This document shows positions 10,239-20,256 of a DNA stretch of 64,000 bases, piece after piece. The translations under genes were made by a program, and so were the position numbers. The number at the start of each line of letters is the position of its first letter. Positions within the stretch are counted from its first letter, which is position 1. The notes below the pieces were generated by a model that was not told where the DNA came from, did not search any database, and was given only the letters and a program-made list of their open reading frames with translations. This stretch comes from Tritrichomonas musculus (taxonomy: Eukaryota; Parabasalia; Tritrichomonadida; Tritrichomonadidae). Location of the stretch: NCBI GenBank assembly GCA_039105265.1, contig JAPFFF010000035.1:1-64000 (forward strand). The letters are read 5' to 3'.

Positions 10239-12719
10239 TTAAGAAATAAAATAATAACAATGTCGTCTACTAATTGGGTGCATCTTTAGTGCACCAACAA
10301 CAACTTTAAAAACACTTTCTTTGTCTTTAATTATATCGTCTAGGAATCTAGTGCTCTTTGCTGTTAATTCCTTGCCATCTAATCGAAAACTAATTAAATA
10401 GCTTCCTTTATATTCGAAAGTATTAAAAATTTCGATAGCATCCCCTTCTTTAACAAGTTTATCTATTGGTTCGTGTTTTCCTTTACGATAACTGTTATGT
10501 GTTAATATATTATCGTCTTTAATATTGTTCGGTACTTCTTTATCTATTGCTGTGTTCGTGTAATACTCTAGAGGTTGGTTAACATGTATCTCGTCTCTTG
10601 TTGTTGTGCTGTTAACAATATTTATTTTTGCACGGAGATTACGAGAAGCATTATAATAGACACCTTCCTTTTCTATCTCCATTATAGGTATTCCTAACGA
10701 AGAGCCATAAATGTTATTCGCTATTTCTGTCCATTTGTTAATGTTCTCTCGTAAATAATCGTAAACAGAATTAACCGACCAGTAAATAGATAAATTAGAT
10801 TCGCTACCAATATTGTTTTGTTTACTGCATAATAATAAAGCCTTGTTCCCATATCGAGTAAATATAAATTTAAAAGCATAAACAAATAAATGCGTCTTGT
10901 TCTCCAATTCGATTAATTTATGTTTGTTCGAATTAAGAGTATCGTTAAACGAATTAATAAACATACTCTTTATTTTTGTGGTATCTTGTATCTGTTGGTT
11001 AGACTCTTCTTCTTTTTGTTTTATTAGTTCGTTTATTAATTCTTCTCTCGCATTTTTAAATAGATTCTCTTCTTTGTCTTTCTTTAACAGTTTGGTTATT
11101 TTGCTTATGTTATCGATTGGTTTAAACACTATAGGAATGTTATAGGTTGTAAATTGGTTTATGTTCTTCTTTGGTTGTAATCGTAAGCGACAAATCGGGC
11201 AATCTAATAAACCTACATCTTCGGCTTTAATGGTTGTATCTTTAGTAATAAATGGTGTAAAGTAAGTATTTCCGTTCGATATATAAGTTATTAGTTCGTT
11301 TAATACAAACGATTTGTTTATTGTGTTTATTAGTTCTTTTGTATATATTCGTTGTTTAATAAGCAAATTGTCGTTTCCTTCTTCGATAGTTCGCTTAAAT
11401 GATACCAGAATAATTGGATAATTAAACGAATATAATTTAAGTATGTTCGAAAGCTTGTTTGTATTAACGTTCTTAATATAAAAGCCGTTTATGTTGTTTG
11501 TTAGCTTGTTTATCGAGTAAGAGAACAAAGCCAAGTTATAATCCAAATCCACAACACAAAGATTATATTTAATAGCATTAAGTAATAGCGACCATTGCTT
11601 GGATATACTGTTATAGAATATAAGATTTGGAGGTAATATATAAACAAAATAATCGAGGTGTTTGTTAATGTATTCTTCTGTTATCGCTTGGTTATCGATA
11701 TAATATGTTATTTCTAATCTTAAAATACCTGTATCGAGAGATTTCTTAATATTATCCTTTAATATCTGTTCTTGGTTATTTATCCAATGGCTGTAATGGT
11801 TTCCGACACTACCTCGAACATTTGGAGATTCTATTGCTTGCGCGAATTTATTATAAAAATTATACCTAACAGCACCAAAAGAAGAATTCGTTATAAATGT
11901 TAAACAATTGGAACCGACAGATGCATTATTATCTATAATTATTTTAATCGGTTCTTCTGTTGTATTGTTGTTAATGGATTCCTCTCCTTCTTTTCTAAAG
12001 TCTGGCTTCGTTAATAAATAATCTATAACATCCTTCTTGTTAATGGTTCCGCTAAAGTCTTGGATTATTTCGATATCGTTTATAAATATACCATTATCGT
12101 TAAACTCTTTAATTCTCTCTTTATTGCATACAATATTAAGAACCTTATCTAGTGGAACATCTTGCAGAGATATTTTAATAAACTGTTTAATGGTTCCTTT
12201 ATCGACTTTAAACGATGTCGGCTTTATGCTTGTCTTATTAATTAGTATATCGAATTTATTAAATAACTCTCTAATAATTTCTGTATTGTTAGCAAGGAAT
12301 GGCGTAATTTCTTTAAGAACTTTATTAAATTGTCGGTCTTCTTTGGACTTTGGTGTATTCTCTTCTGGTTGGTCGTTTGTTCCCTTACGTTTAATATAAT
12401 TCTTTAATGCTTTATTATTCTTTATAATATCTTCGGGTATAATAAAATGGATAATAATATTATCGCAGAATCTAGAACATAATGGTTTAAGCTCTTTATT
12501 GTTTGTTCCACCAAGCGTAAAATCGATATTGGCTGTATCGTTAATGTTTAATGTATATGTTATGTTATGCAGCAATGTTTCGGATTTGGAGTTAGTATAG
12601 AAGTAAGAGAAAGGAAGCTTAACACCTTCTTTATCGAATATATTGTAATCGAGTTCGCGAATTGTTTCGAAAGTTCCTTGTTCTTCTTGGCTATCGCAGT
12701 TTGTAGTTAGTGGTTGCAT
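10239..12719 (-). CDS. Large element-borne protein of unknown function, 826 aa
   Basis: An unbroken 826-codon frame opens at MQPLTTNCDSQEEQG. The best conserved-looking core is residues 281-450, with the order YNFYNKFAQ, VRGSVGNH, GILRLEITYY, LPPNLIFYNS and CVVDLDYNLAL. A CPIC pair at 507-510 with few other Cys nearby could be half of a zinc site. From memory, not search, this core resembles a family of uncharacterised proteins in other eukaryotes such as glomeromycete fungi. The YNK...RLEI order also recalls replication-initiator proteins, which would fit a gene beside terminal repeats, but no catalytic signature is secure. Two worn pieces of the same family lie in each palindrome arm, showing that this gene belongs to the repeat-rich element. 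Its codon use (frequent TCG and CGA) differs from the host genes. Confidence 0.8.
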   Translation of the reverse strand: MQPLTTNCDSQEEQGTFETIRELDYNIFDKEGVKLPFSYFYTNSKSETLLHNITYTLNINDTANIDFTLGGTNNKELKPLCSRFCDNIIIHFIIPEDIIKNNKALKNYIKRKGTNDQPEENTPKSKEDRQFNKVLKEITPFLANNTEIIRELFNKFDILINKTSIKPTSFKVDKGTIKQFIKISLQDVPLDKVLNIVCNKERIKEFNDNGIFINDIEIIQDFSGTINKKDVIDYLLTKPDFRKEGEESINNNTTEEPIKIIIDNNASVGSNCLTFITNSSFGAVRYNFYNKFAQAIESPNVRGSVGNHYSHWINNQEQILKDNIKKSLDTGILRLEITYYIDNQAITEEYINKHLDYFVYILPPNLIFYNSISKQWSLLLNAIKYNLCVVDLDYNLALFSYSINKLTNNINGFYIKNVNTNKLSNILKLYSFNYPIILVSFKRTIEEGNDNLLIKQRIYTKELINTINKSFVLNELITYISNGNTYFTPFITKDTTIKAEDVGLLDCPICRLRLQPKKNINQFTTYNIPIVFKPIDNISKITKLLKKDKEENLFKNAREELINELIKQKEEESNQQIQDTTKIKSMFINSFNDTLNSNKHKLIELENKTHLFVYAFKFIFTRYGNKALLLCSKQNNIGSESNLSIYWSVNSVYDYLRENINKWTEIANNIYGSSLGIPIMEIEKEGVYYNASRNLRAKINIVNSTTTRDEIHVNQPLEYYTNTAIDKEVPNNIKDDNILTHNSYRKGKHEPIDKLVKEGDAIEIFNTFEYKGSYLISFRLDGKELTAKSTRFLDDIIKDKESVFKVVVGALKMHPISRRHCYYFIS

Positions 12720-12791
12720 TTACAAACGAATAAAAAACATATTTAAAACGAAAACAGGTTGTTTGTATTTTTTGTTAGTGTGTTTTTTTAA

Positions 12792-13920
12792 TGTATTATA
12801 AGTGGATATATTAGTATAGATGTATTAGTATAGATGTATTAGTATAGATGTATTAGTATAGATGTATTAGTATAGATGTATTAGTATAGATGTATTAGTA
12901 TAGATGTATTAGTATAGATGTATTAGTATAGATGTATTAGTATAGATGTATTAGTATAGATGTATTAGTATAGATGTATTAGTATAGATGTATTAGTATA
13001 GATGTATTAGTATAGATGTATTAGTATAGATGTATTAGTATAGATGTATTAGTATAGATGTATTAGTATAGATGTATTAGTATAGATGTATTAGTATAGA
13101 TGTATTAGTATAGATGTATTAGTATAGATGTATTAGTATAGATGTATTAGTATAGATGTATTAGTATAGATGTATTAGTATAGATGTATTAGTATAGATG
13201 TATTAGTATAGATGTATTAGTATAGATGTATTAGTATAGATGTATTAGTATAGATGTATTAGTATAGATGTATTAGTATAGATGTATTAGTATAGATGTA
13301 TTAGTATAGATGTATTAGTATAGATGTATTAGTATAGATGTATTAGTATAGATGTATTAGTATAGATGTATTAGTATAGATGTATTAGTATAGATGTATT
13401 AGTATAGATGTATTAGTATAGATGTATTAGTATAGATGTATTAGTATAGATGTATTAGTATAGATGTATTAGTATAGATGTATTAGTATAGATGTATTAG
13501 TATAGATGTATTAGTATAGATGTATTAGTATAGATGTATTAGTATAGATGTATTAGTATAGATGTATTAGCATGGATATATTAGTATGGATGTATTAGTA
13601 TAGATGTATTAGTATGGATATATTAGTATGGATATATTAGTATGGATATATTAGTATGGATGTATTAGCATAGATGTATTAGTATAGATGTATTAGTATA
13701 GATGTATTAGTATAGATGTATTAGTATAGATGTATTAGTATAGATGTATTAGTATAGATGTATTAGTATAGATGTATTAGTATAGATGTATTAGCATGGA
13801 TATATTAGTATGGATGTATTAGTATAGATGTATTAGTATGGATATATTAGTATGGATGTATTAGCATAGATGTATTAGTATGGATATATTAGTATGGATG
13901 TATTAGCATAGATGTATTAT
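12792..13920. repeat. 14-bp satellite array
   Basis: About 80 copies of AGTATAGATGTATT. They are perfect over most of the span, with variants (GGATATATT, AGCATAG) in the last 350 bases nearest the GC-rich repeats. The gradient suggests homogenisation from the inner end. Confidence 0.95.
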
Positions 13921-13959
13921 TAGGTCTTTTCTAAGAGGGTCCTCGTGGTGGAGTACATG

Positions 13960-14190
13960 TGCCATTAAGTAGATGGTGGTATGTACGAGATTCTCGGGGT
14001 GCTACCTGTGCCGTTTCATAGATGGCGGGGTACCTAAGCTGTTTCGTAGATGGAGGGCAGTGGGGTGGGGCACCTGTGCTGTTTCATAGATAGTGGGCAG
14101 TGGGGCAGGTACCTGTGCCGTTTCATAGATGGGCGGTTGTGGGGTGGGGTACCTGTGCCGTTTCATGGATGGGGAGCAGTAGTGAGAACA
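13960..14190. repeat. GC-rich subterminal 40-bp repeats of the left element
   Basis: About five degenerate copies of a unit containing GTTTCATAGATGG and GGGGTGGGGTACCTGTGCC. They are GC-rich against an AT-rich background. Their position, just inside a terminus and an A/G-rich tract, parallels the 58-bp repeats at 28130-28298 of the Polinton, although the units differ. Confidence 0.8.
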
Positions 14191-14257
14191 AGAATATTTT
14201 TTTTTTCTTTTCTTTTTTTCTTTTTCTTTTCTTTTCTTTTTTTTCTTTTTCTTTTAT

Positions 14258-14319
14258 GACGAGTTCGTTCTTAGTCCAGACCTGCGACCCACAGCGAAAA
14301 CCGACTCGTATATACTACT
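14258..14319 (-). repeat. Polinton-like terminal sequence of the left element
   Basis: Read on the minus strand from 14319 it begins AGTAGTATATACGAGTCGG and continues TTTTCGCTGTGGG, ending with GAACTCG before an A-rich tract. The first 22 bases are identical to the start of the Polinton at 27965. An outward AG...CT end is typical of Polintons. Confidence 0.8.
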
Positions 14320-14803
14320 TAATTGAAGAAAGTTAATAGCAAAATATTGTAAAAGAATTCCATTTGTTATCTGGTAATATCCATCAATTTTGTTCGTGCT
14401 TTTATTTGAATCAGGAGTACTTCTAATGATGTCGATCAAAATGTAATTTGAAGTGAGTGGATGCTGGAGCATTTCCCAAAATTTATAATGAAAAATTTTC
14501 TATTAAAAATTGAATTAAAAACGTTTATATATATATATATATATATATTTAAATAATCTGAAAGGGAAAAATTTTCTATTTAAAAACTGTTTTGCATTGA
14601 AATTTGAAGGGGAAAAAAAAAGTCCGGAAAGTTTTAGGTCAATATTGACCTTTTTTCGTCGTTCTCAAAAATTATGAAAAATAAGATATTTGAATCAGAG
14701 ATGTTTATACCGTATATTTAAAACAATTTATTCCTCTCAATTATCTTCATAATAAACTTAAATTTATTCAATTTCTATCAAAAATAATTTATTGTGATAT
14801 ATA
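14320..14803. other. Intergenic host DNA beside the left element
   Basis: AT-rich, with a (TA)n run at about 14528-14548. A minus-strand open frame from 14472 (MLQHPLTSNYILIDI...) runs to the element junction and ends inside the terminal sequence. It could be a host gene piece cut by the insertion, but it is not recognised. Confidence 0.6.
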
Positions 14804-14813
14804 ACTTTGATTT

Positions 14814-15268
14814 AGGCTTGTTATTCTGATATCAATTATCAGGTTTGGCACTTTTTTTAACTCAGATAATCGATAATAAAATGCTATCGATTGGAACTTT
14901 TAATTGATGAAATTCGATTATCAAGTATGAAATGTGATACAAAAAAAATATGCTTTTGATATCGAATCTTGATTAATCGAAATTAATACCAGAAAAAAAC
15001 ATTAAAAATAGTATTTTAATGGCATAAAATAAATAAATTCTAAATTATTATGTAAAAGAATCAGCTTTTATTAAATTTTATAACGGATATGTGAAGTAAT
15101 CAGTTAAAAAAGTTTACAATATTTTAATACGTTAAAAAATTTTCAATATTGATAATCGATCTTTTATTTTTATTCATTATTGATATCAGAGATAATTTTT
15201 TTGATTTGATATTGATATCAGAAAAAGGGACCAATTATCGATATCGAAAATCGAGACTTAACAAGCCT
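14814..15268. mobile_element. MITE, 455 bp, with 10-bp target duplication (Mutator-like)
   Basis: The ends are perfect inverted repeats AGGCTTGTTA / TAACAAGCCT. Looser inverted similarity continues inward through GATATCAATTATC-type sequence. It is flanked on both sides by the direct repeat ACTTTGATTT (14804-14813 and 15269-15278). A target duplication of 9-11 bp is the mark of Mutator-superfamily elements. The inside is rich in ATCGAT-type short palindromes and has no gene, so this is a non-autonomous copy. The intact target duplication suggests a fairly recent insertion. Confidence 0.85.
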
Positions 15269-15347
15269 ACTTTGATTTGATATAATAATTTTACAAGCTC
15301 CATTATTAAAGTAAGTTACTTGGTAAATAACACAATAGCTATCCTTA

Positions 15348-15926
15348 TTGAGTCGTTTAAACTTAATACATTTATTAGATAGGAAGCTTTGTAAAGTAAT
15401 GCTAAAAAAGAAATGTCATAAAAAGGCAGCTCAATCTGATTCTAATATTGATAAAGATAAAGAAGGTGCTTTCTCTGATTCTGATTATAAAGGTGATTTC
15501 TTTATTTTTGATTATGAATATGAGGAATGCCATAATGAGGAATGTTGTATATGAGAATTTGATAAAAAGAAACTCATTGATCTAATGGGAAGCAATTCCG
15601 ATTCAATAGTCAAAAAGCAATATGATCTAATGACTCTTCTTCATAATCAAAACTTTACTGGCTATTGGGAAAATTTAGGCGAAATTAATGCAATGCTTGG
15701 ATTAAATGTTTCCAAAATTAATGGTGTCGATGTTACTGATGAAATAATTGCTAATAAATGCGTTGCTACGATTCTTGCTCTCGCCGCTTTACATGTGAAA
15801 TCAATTGATCAAAAGAACCTTTAGACAATGATTGAAATAAAAACAATAGATTGGCTTAAAACAACTCTTCCAAATGCTGATATCAATAAATTAATTAAAG
15901 ATACAGAATCTTTAATAAATGAATAA
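15348..15926 (+). pseudogene. 3' end of a VWA/VIT-domain protein gene, broken
   Basis: One reading frame runs through the span. It encodes an acidic linker (residues about 30-65) and then a C-terminal region like that of trichomonad von Willebrand A / inter-alpha-trypsin (VIT) proteins: a QN-F-x-GYW-type motif, then an ATILALAAL helix, then TMIEIKTIDWLKTTLP. It has two in-frame stops, TGA at 15552-15554 and TAG at 15822-15824. The second sits where the family commonly has Trp, so TGG to TAG is likely. No VIT or VWA domain is found upstream, so the 5' part is missing. The MITE ends 80 bases before it. This is decayed host coding sequence. Confidence 0.65.
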
Positions 15927-16498
15927 TCAAAAAAGTAAATAAGATCTTTTTTTCTACCACCAAAAAACATTTTATAATAACAAAATATTTTTATGATATT
16001 ATATGAAATGTATATACACAATATAATATAAATAGAAGTGCGAGAACTAAAAATAACGTATTTTTTAATTTAAAAAAGTGGATTTTTTCACTAAATTGTT
16101 AATCAAATCAATGCTATTTTTAATATAATATAATGCATACCTAATGCTATACATCATATTTAATTATTAGGTCGTTTTAATGTTTGCAGAAGTAAGTGGG
16201 AAAAAATGGTATTTTGGAAATTTCTAATTATTTCTGAAATATTGTTGATTTTAATATTATTTATTTATATACAAATTAAATTATATATATAGTTTTAATA
16301 TAATATATAAAATAGTTTTTTAATTTATAGAGATATTAGTATTTAAAAAAATAATAAATATAATATAAAAATATACGGAGCTCTGGTGAATTTCATAGGG
16401 ATAACTATTTGTATTTTTATTATAATCAATATGTATATATACATATTTTCTTATTAATCTGAATCGCTCGCCGGGGGTAATTTTATTTTTATTTTATA

Positions 16499-16935
16499 AA
16501 ATTCTGAAGAAAAAATACGTTATAATTAATTCCCCTCAATTTCAAATTTTCATAAAAAAATGCAAAAAAATATGGTTTCTTATTGTTAAATCGTAATGAA
16601 AATAAAGTGAATTAAAATATATACTATGATAAATATAAAAAAACTATTATTTCCCGATTTTATGCAACTTTGCCAAATTATTAAAATCAAGATATTTCAA
16701 CCATCTTTTATTAAAATGTATGCTTATCCAACTCTTATTATGCACATTTGATAACTGATTTTAATTCCTCTATATATCTTTTGTTTTGTATGAGATTAAA
16801 CAAAAAAAATGAAATTTTAAAATCTAAGCATTCCTAGAAAAATTGGCCCTATAAATTTAATTGAAATCAATATTATAATATTAATACATATTATAATTCA
16901 TATGTATATTTTTTATTTTAAATTTAACCTATTTA
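16499..16935. repeat. Degenerate tandem duplication, copy 1
   Basis: Landmarks in order are ATTCTGAAGAAAAAA, CCCCTCAATTT, AAAATCAAGATAT, CCTAGAAAAATTGGCCCTAT and TTTAACCTATTT. The same landmarks recur about 638 bases later at nearly constant spacing. The copies are well diverged, so the duplication is old. Its nature is unknown. Confidence 0.75.
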
Positions 16936-17137
16936 ATTTTAAGATATTTATAAAAAAATATAACGACTATTGCGAATTTAAATTTTAAATGATTAATCAA
17001 ATTTTTCATTCTGTTCTCACAAATTAATTCTTTATGCAAAAAATCATTTTTTTTATATTTTTATGCTTGAAACAATAACTATAAGCGATTTACATATAAA
17101 TAAATTAAAAATTAGCTCTTTTTTTAGTAAGTTAAAA

Positions 17138-17575
17138 ATTCTGAAGAAAAAAAACACGTTGTAATTATCTCCCCTCAATTTATAATTTTTAACAAAAAAT
17201 ATAAAAAAATGTGGTTCAAAGTTAAAAAAATTTAATAAAAATTATATGAGATAATACATATATAGCGATAATTATAAAAATATGATTAATGACTTGTTTT
17301 CAGCAACTTAGTCTAAAAATTAAAATCAAGATATCTTGAGATAGTATGAGTAAAATTTCTCCCTGATGTAGTATATTCATTAATATCTTTGGATAATAGT
17401 ATTTTCATCCAAAAATTCAGATATTGTCCAGAATTTGATAAAAAAAAATCAATTTAATTTTCTGAAAGCTCCTAGAAAAAATGGCCCTATAGTTTGGTTT
17501 ACTAATGGTATTTATTAATATATAGGAAATATAATGCCGATATCAAAATTTATAGAGATTTTAACCTATTTGTTT
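17138..17575. repeat. Degenerate tandem duplication, copy 2
   Basis: It carries the same landmarks as copy 1: ATTCTGAAGAAAAAA, CCCCTCAATTTATAAT, AAAATCAAGATAT, CCTAGAAAAAATGGCCCTAT and TTTAACCTATTT. Nothing in it is coding. Confidence 0.75.
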
Positions 17576-18819
17576 TCAAGATATTTATTTAAATTTTATA
17601 TTTGGTCAGATATTTTCGAAAATTTTGTCTATAATTTTATAGCAAAAATGGCTCAAATCGTATTATTCTGAATCTTATCTTTCCAAAGAAAGAATTATTA
17701 TTGTACATCAGACTTTTCAATCTCTTTCAGCTGTATCACATCTTTGGGATTATAACGATTTGAGTCATCATCTCAATAATTCCAGTCAATGTTCAGCTCA
17801 TCACTTTTTATCTTGATATTTTGTTTTTTTTTTTGGTTGGGATTCCCAACTTGGGAAAAATTAAATCTAATTTTTTTTTATTATTGAATTATTTTTAATA
17901 AAATAAAAATAACAATGTAATTTACATATATATAAATATTTATTTGTGTTCTAAAAGAGAGAAAATGTAATTTCTCTCCAACATTTATAAAATTTTATAA
18001 TTGAATGGTTTATTTTTTATTTTATTAAAATTTTAAAACACAAATATTTTTACTCCTAGTGACTAATATAATTTAAAATCCTATCATAATAGAGAAGGAT
18101 ATATATATATATTATTTTATAATTTAATAATAATGAAATCAACCAGCTCTCGCACCTCTATATAAATATCACAATAGTATTTTACTTTCTACCCTTCTAC
18201 TTTTAAAATAATTTTAATACAAATGGCTTGTTTTAGTCTTTTGGATCTGAATTTTCACATTCAGAGTATTTGATAATGGAATATTAAATGACAGTGTGAT
18301 GAGGTTTGACTGATTCTTTTAAGTTTTATTCCAAAGAACTGTTGTTAAATGAAAAAAGTATTTTTAAGGGACAAATCCAGTACGTTTAGAAACCGCAAAT
18401 TTTTTTATCACTTTATAAAAATTAACCGACATGCTATATAAAAAAATTTTTTTTTATAACATAAAAAAAAAAAAAAAAAAATATAAAATAAAGTTCAGAA
18501 TTTCAGATCTGACACTCATTCAAAATAAAACTTTTTCAATAGGGTAAGGATTTCAAATATATAACGTACTTTCTCTCAATTTATAACGTACTAGTTTTGT
18601 ACCTTAATTTTCGTTTTGGTGTACAGCTTTTTATAAGTCAGAAATGTATACATTTTTTAATAAAGAATTTTAATTTAAAGATAATTATTTTTATCAATTA
18701 AAGATGGAAATTTTATTTATAAATTTGATCTCATTTATTTTTTGAATAGTGCGATAAGAAGAATTCATTAGGTTAATACAAATTAATTGAATAGATATTG
18801 AGTTAATTCATTCAAAATT

Positions 18820-18830
18820 GGTGATTCATT
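18820..18830 (+). promoter_or_regulatory. Candidate initiator (Inr) of the E2F-like gene
   Basis: TCATTTTGA lies immediately upstream of the ATG and matches the parabasalid TCA-Y-(A/T) initiator. Leaders of about 5-20 bases are normal in trichomonads. Confidence 0.4.
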
Positions 18831-19721
18831 TTGAATGTACTCATTGAAAATAAAATCATCAGCAAAATGATTTCATTTTTTTATTATATAATCAAAGAAC
18901 TTATGAGTTTGTGCTTCATTTCGTCAAATATCTCATTACAAATTATTTCTTCCTTAAATACAAAGCGATCACATCAAGAAAGAATAGAAGATCAAGAGAT
19001 TGAAAAAGAAACCAAAAAAAGCGCAGATCAATTTAAGATTTCAATTACAAAATTTGTTAATGATTGTGAAAAATATAAAATAAAAGAAATTAAAATAAAA
19101 AAAATATGTGATCAATACGGATTTCAAAGAAGAAGATTTTATGACGTTTTAAATGTTCTTGAATCAGTTGGATGCTGCACCAAACTTAATACAGATGTAG
19201 TTTTATGGCAAGGGCTTTCAAATATACCATATTCATTAGAAATATTACAGCATACTCACAAAGTGGATTTAGTATCTTCAACACTTGAAGATATTTTCAC
19301 AGATCAACAGAATATAAAGATTTCAAATCTTACAGAAATGTTAATGCTATGTTTTTTAGTAATGAGAGTATACACATTAGATATAAAGCATGTGGCCATT
19401 TTTTTATCAAGATATAACAATAGATACAAGACAACATTATGCAAATTATACCAAGTTACCCATATTTTAGAGTCAGCTGGAATAATATCTAAAACATTTG
19501 TTCCTTGCGTTTTTACTTTGAATAAAGAATTTGTAAGATTTGTTGATATTAGAATCCAAGATGAGGAAAACCCTCTTTCTCTGGTAAATTTATTAAATGA
19601 TCACTCATCTACTGGCTCTTTGGCCATAGAAGAAAGAAGGGTACATTTTTTTTTAGGATATAAAAAAATTGAATCGAGGCCTTATCATTATAGAACAAAA
19701 ATCCCTTATTTAATTGTATAA
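18831..19721 (+). CDS. E2F/DP-family transcription factor with two winged-helix domains
   Basis: E2F/DP proteins bind DNA in the nucleus and control cell-cycle genes. The first winged helix spans about residues 66-126 and carries the recognition helix RRRFYDVLNVLESVG, which matches the classic E2F RRRIYDITNVLEGIG pattern. A second winged-helix-like segment at about 145-230 has LYQVTHILESAGIISK. Two DNA-binding domains in one chain resemble atypical E2F7/8-type factors that bind DNA without a DP partner. Residues 1-60 are not conserved, so the real start could be an internal Met (13 or 25). The ATG used here lies just after TCATTTTG, which fits the trichomonad TCA-Y-(A/T) initiator with a very short leader. 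It is a single gene with no operon context. Confidence 0.75.
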   Translation: MNVLIENKIISKMISFFYYIIKELMSLCFISSNISLQIISSLNTKRSHQERIEDQEIEKETKKSADQFKISITKFVNDCEKYKIKEIKIKKICDQYGFQRRRFYDVLNVLESVGCCTKLNTDVVLWQGLSNIPYSLEILQHTHKVDLVSSTLEDIFTDQQNIKISNLTEMLMLCFLVMRVYTLDIKHVAIFLSRYNNRYKTTLCKLYQVTHILESAGIISKTFVPCVFTLNKEFVRFVDIRIQDEENPLSLVNLLNDHSSTGSLAIEERRVHFFLGYKKIESRPYHYRTKIPYLIV

Positions 19722-20068
19722 ACTCAATTCTTTTATCTGAAGAATTATTATTATAAAAGAAAAGTTCATTTAATTACAATTATATATATATATATTATTA
19801 TATGAGTTTATTTATTTTATTTTTTTATTGCATTTAATATTCATCTTTTAAAGATATCATTGTTTTTCTTGATTCATTAAAATTATATGAGTCAACTTTT
19901 TCAATTGTAATCGCTATTAAAAAAATTGATATATTTTCACTTTTTGAGAAACAAAAAGCTTTCAAAAATTTTCAAATAGCGTACTCATTCATTTTTGATT
20001 TAGCTCAATACATTTAAAATTTTTAAATATTGCAAATACAATATTATATTTTTCATCATAAATTTAGG

Positions 20069-20130
<62 letters not shown>

Positions 20131-20256
20131 GATTCTTTCTTTTTCAATGACGGACAAATATGATTGTTTATAGGAAAATCAATAGTTTATGTTAAAAAAT
20201 TTTCTTTCAAATGCTCTAAATTTTTTATTTGACATCACTTTTAAAATAATCATCCC
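19722..20256. other. Intergenic, with a 52-base poly(A) run
   Basis: 20072-20123 is an uninterrupted run of about 52 A. No target duplication or gene remnant is seen around it, so it is treated as a simple repeat. TCATCCCATG at the right edge includes a candidate initiator for the next gene. Confidence 0.7.

Larger units (their letters stand above)
1..14319. mobile_element. Left element: satellite-rich, palindromic, with a Polinton-like right terminus
   Basis: The outer bound on the left lies outside the window. The right end is placed at 14319 because the last bases, read outward on the minus strand, begin AGTAGTATATACGAGTCGG, the same sequence that opens the Maverick/Polinton at 27965. Inward from the terminus come an A/G-rich tract, GC-rich 40-bp repeats, a 14-bp satellite, one large gene (10239-12719) and a giant inverted repeat. 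No capsid, polymerase or integrase gene is visible, so only the terminus links it to Polintons. It could be a distinct element class, a composite of a Polinton end and another element, or an assembly join. The arms carry worn gene pieces, while the 826-codon gene is open, so parts look old and parts recent. Confidence 0.45.
15927..18830. other. Long intergenic region
   Basis: Very AT-rich with no supportable gene. It contains an old tandem duplication (16499-16935 and 17138-17575) and homopolymer runs near 17821-17840 and 18440-18485. The last bases before the E2F-like gene carry TCATTTTG just before the ATG. Confidence 0.7.

Noticed and set aside
14258-14319. tRNA or small RNA gene in the GC-richer terminus
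   Set aside because: No A/B box or cloverleaf can be drawn, and the same end at 27965 marks an element boundary.
20072-20123. Poly(A) run as the tail of a retrocopy
   Set aside because: No upstream gene copy or target duplication is seen; treated as a simple repeat.
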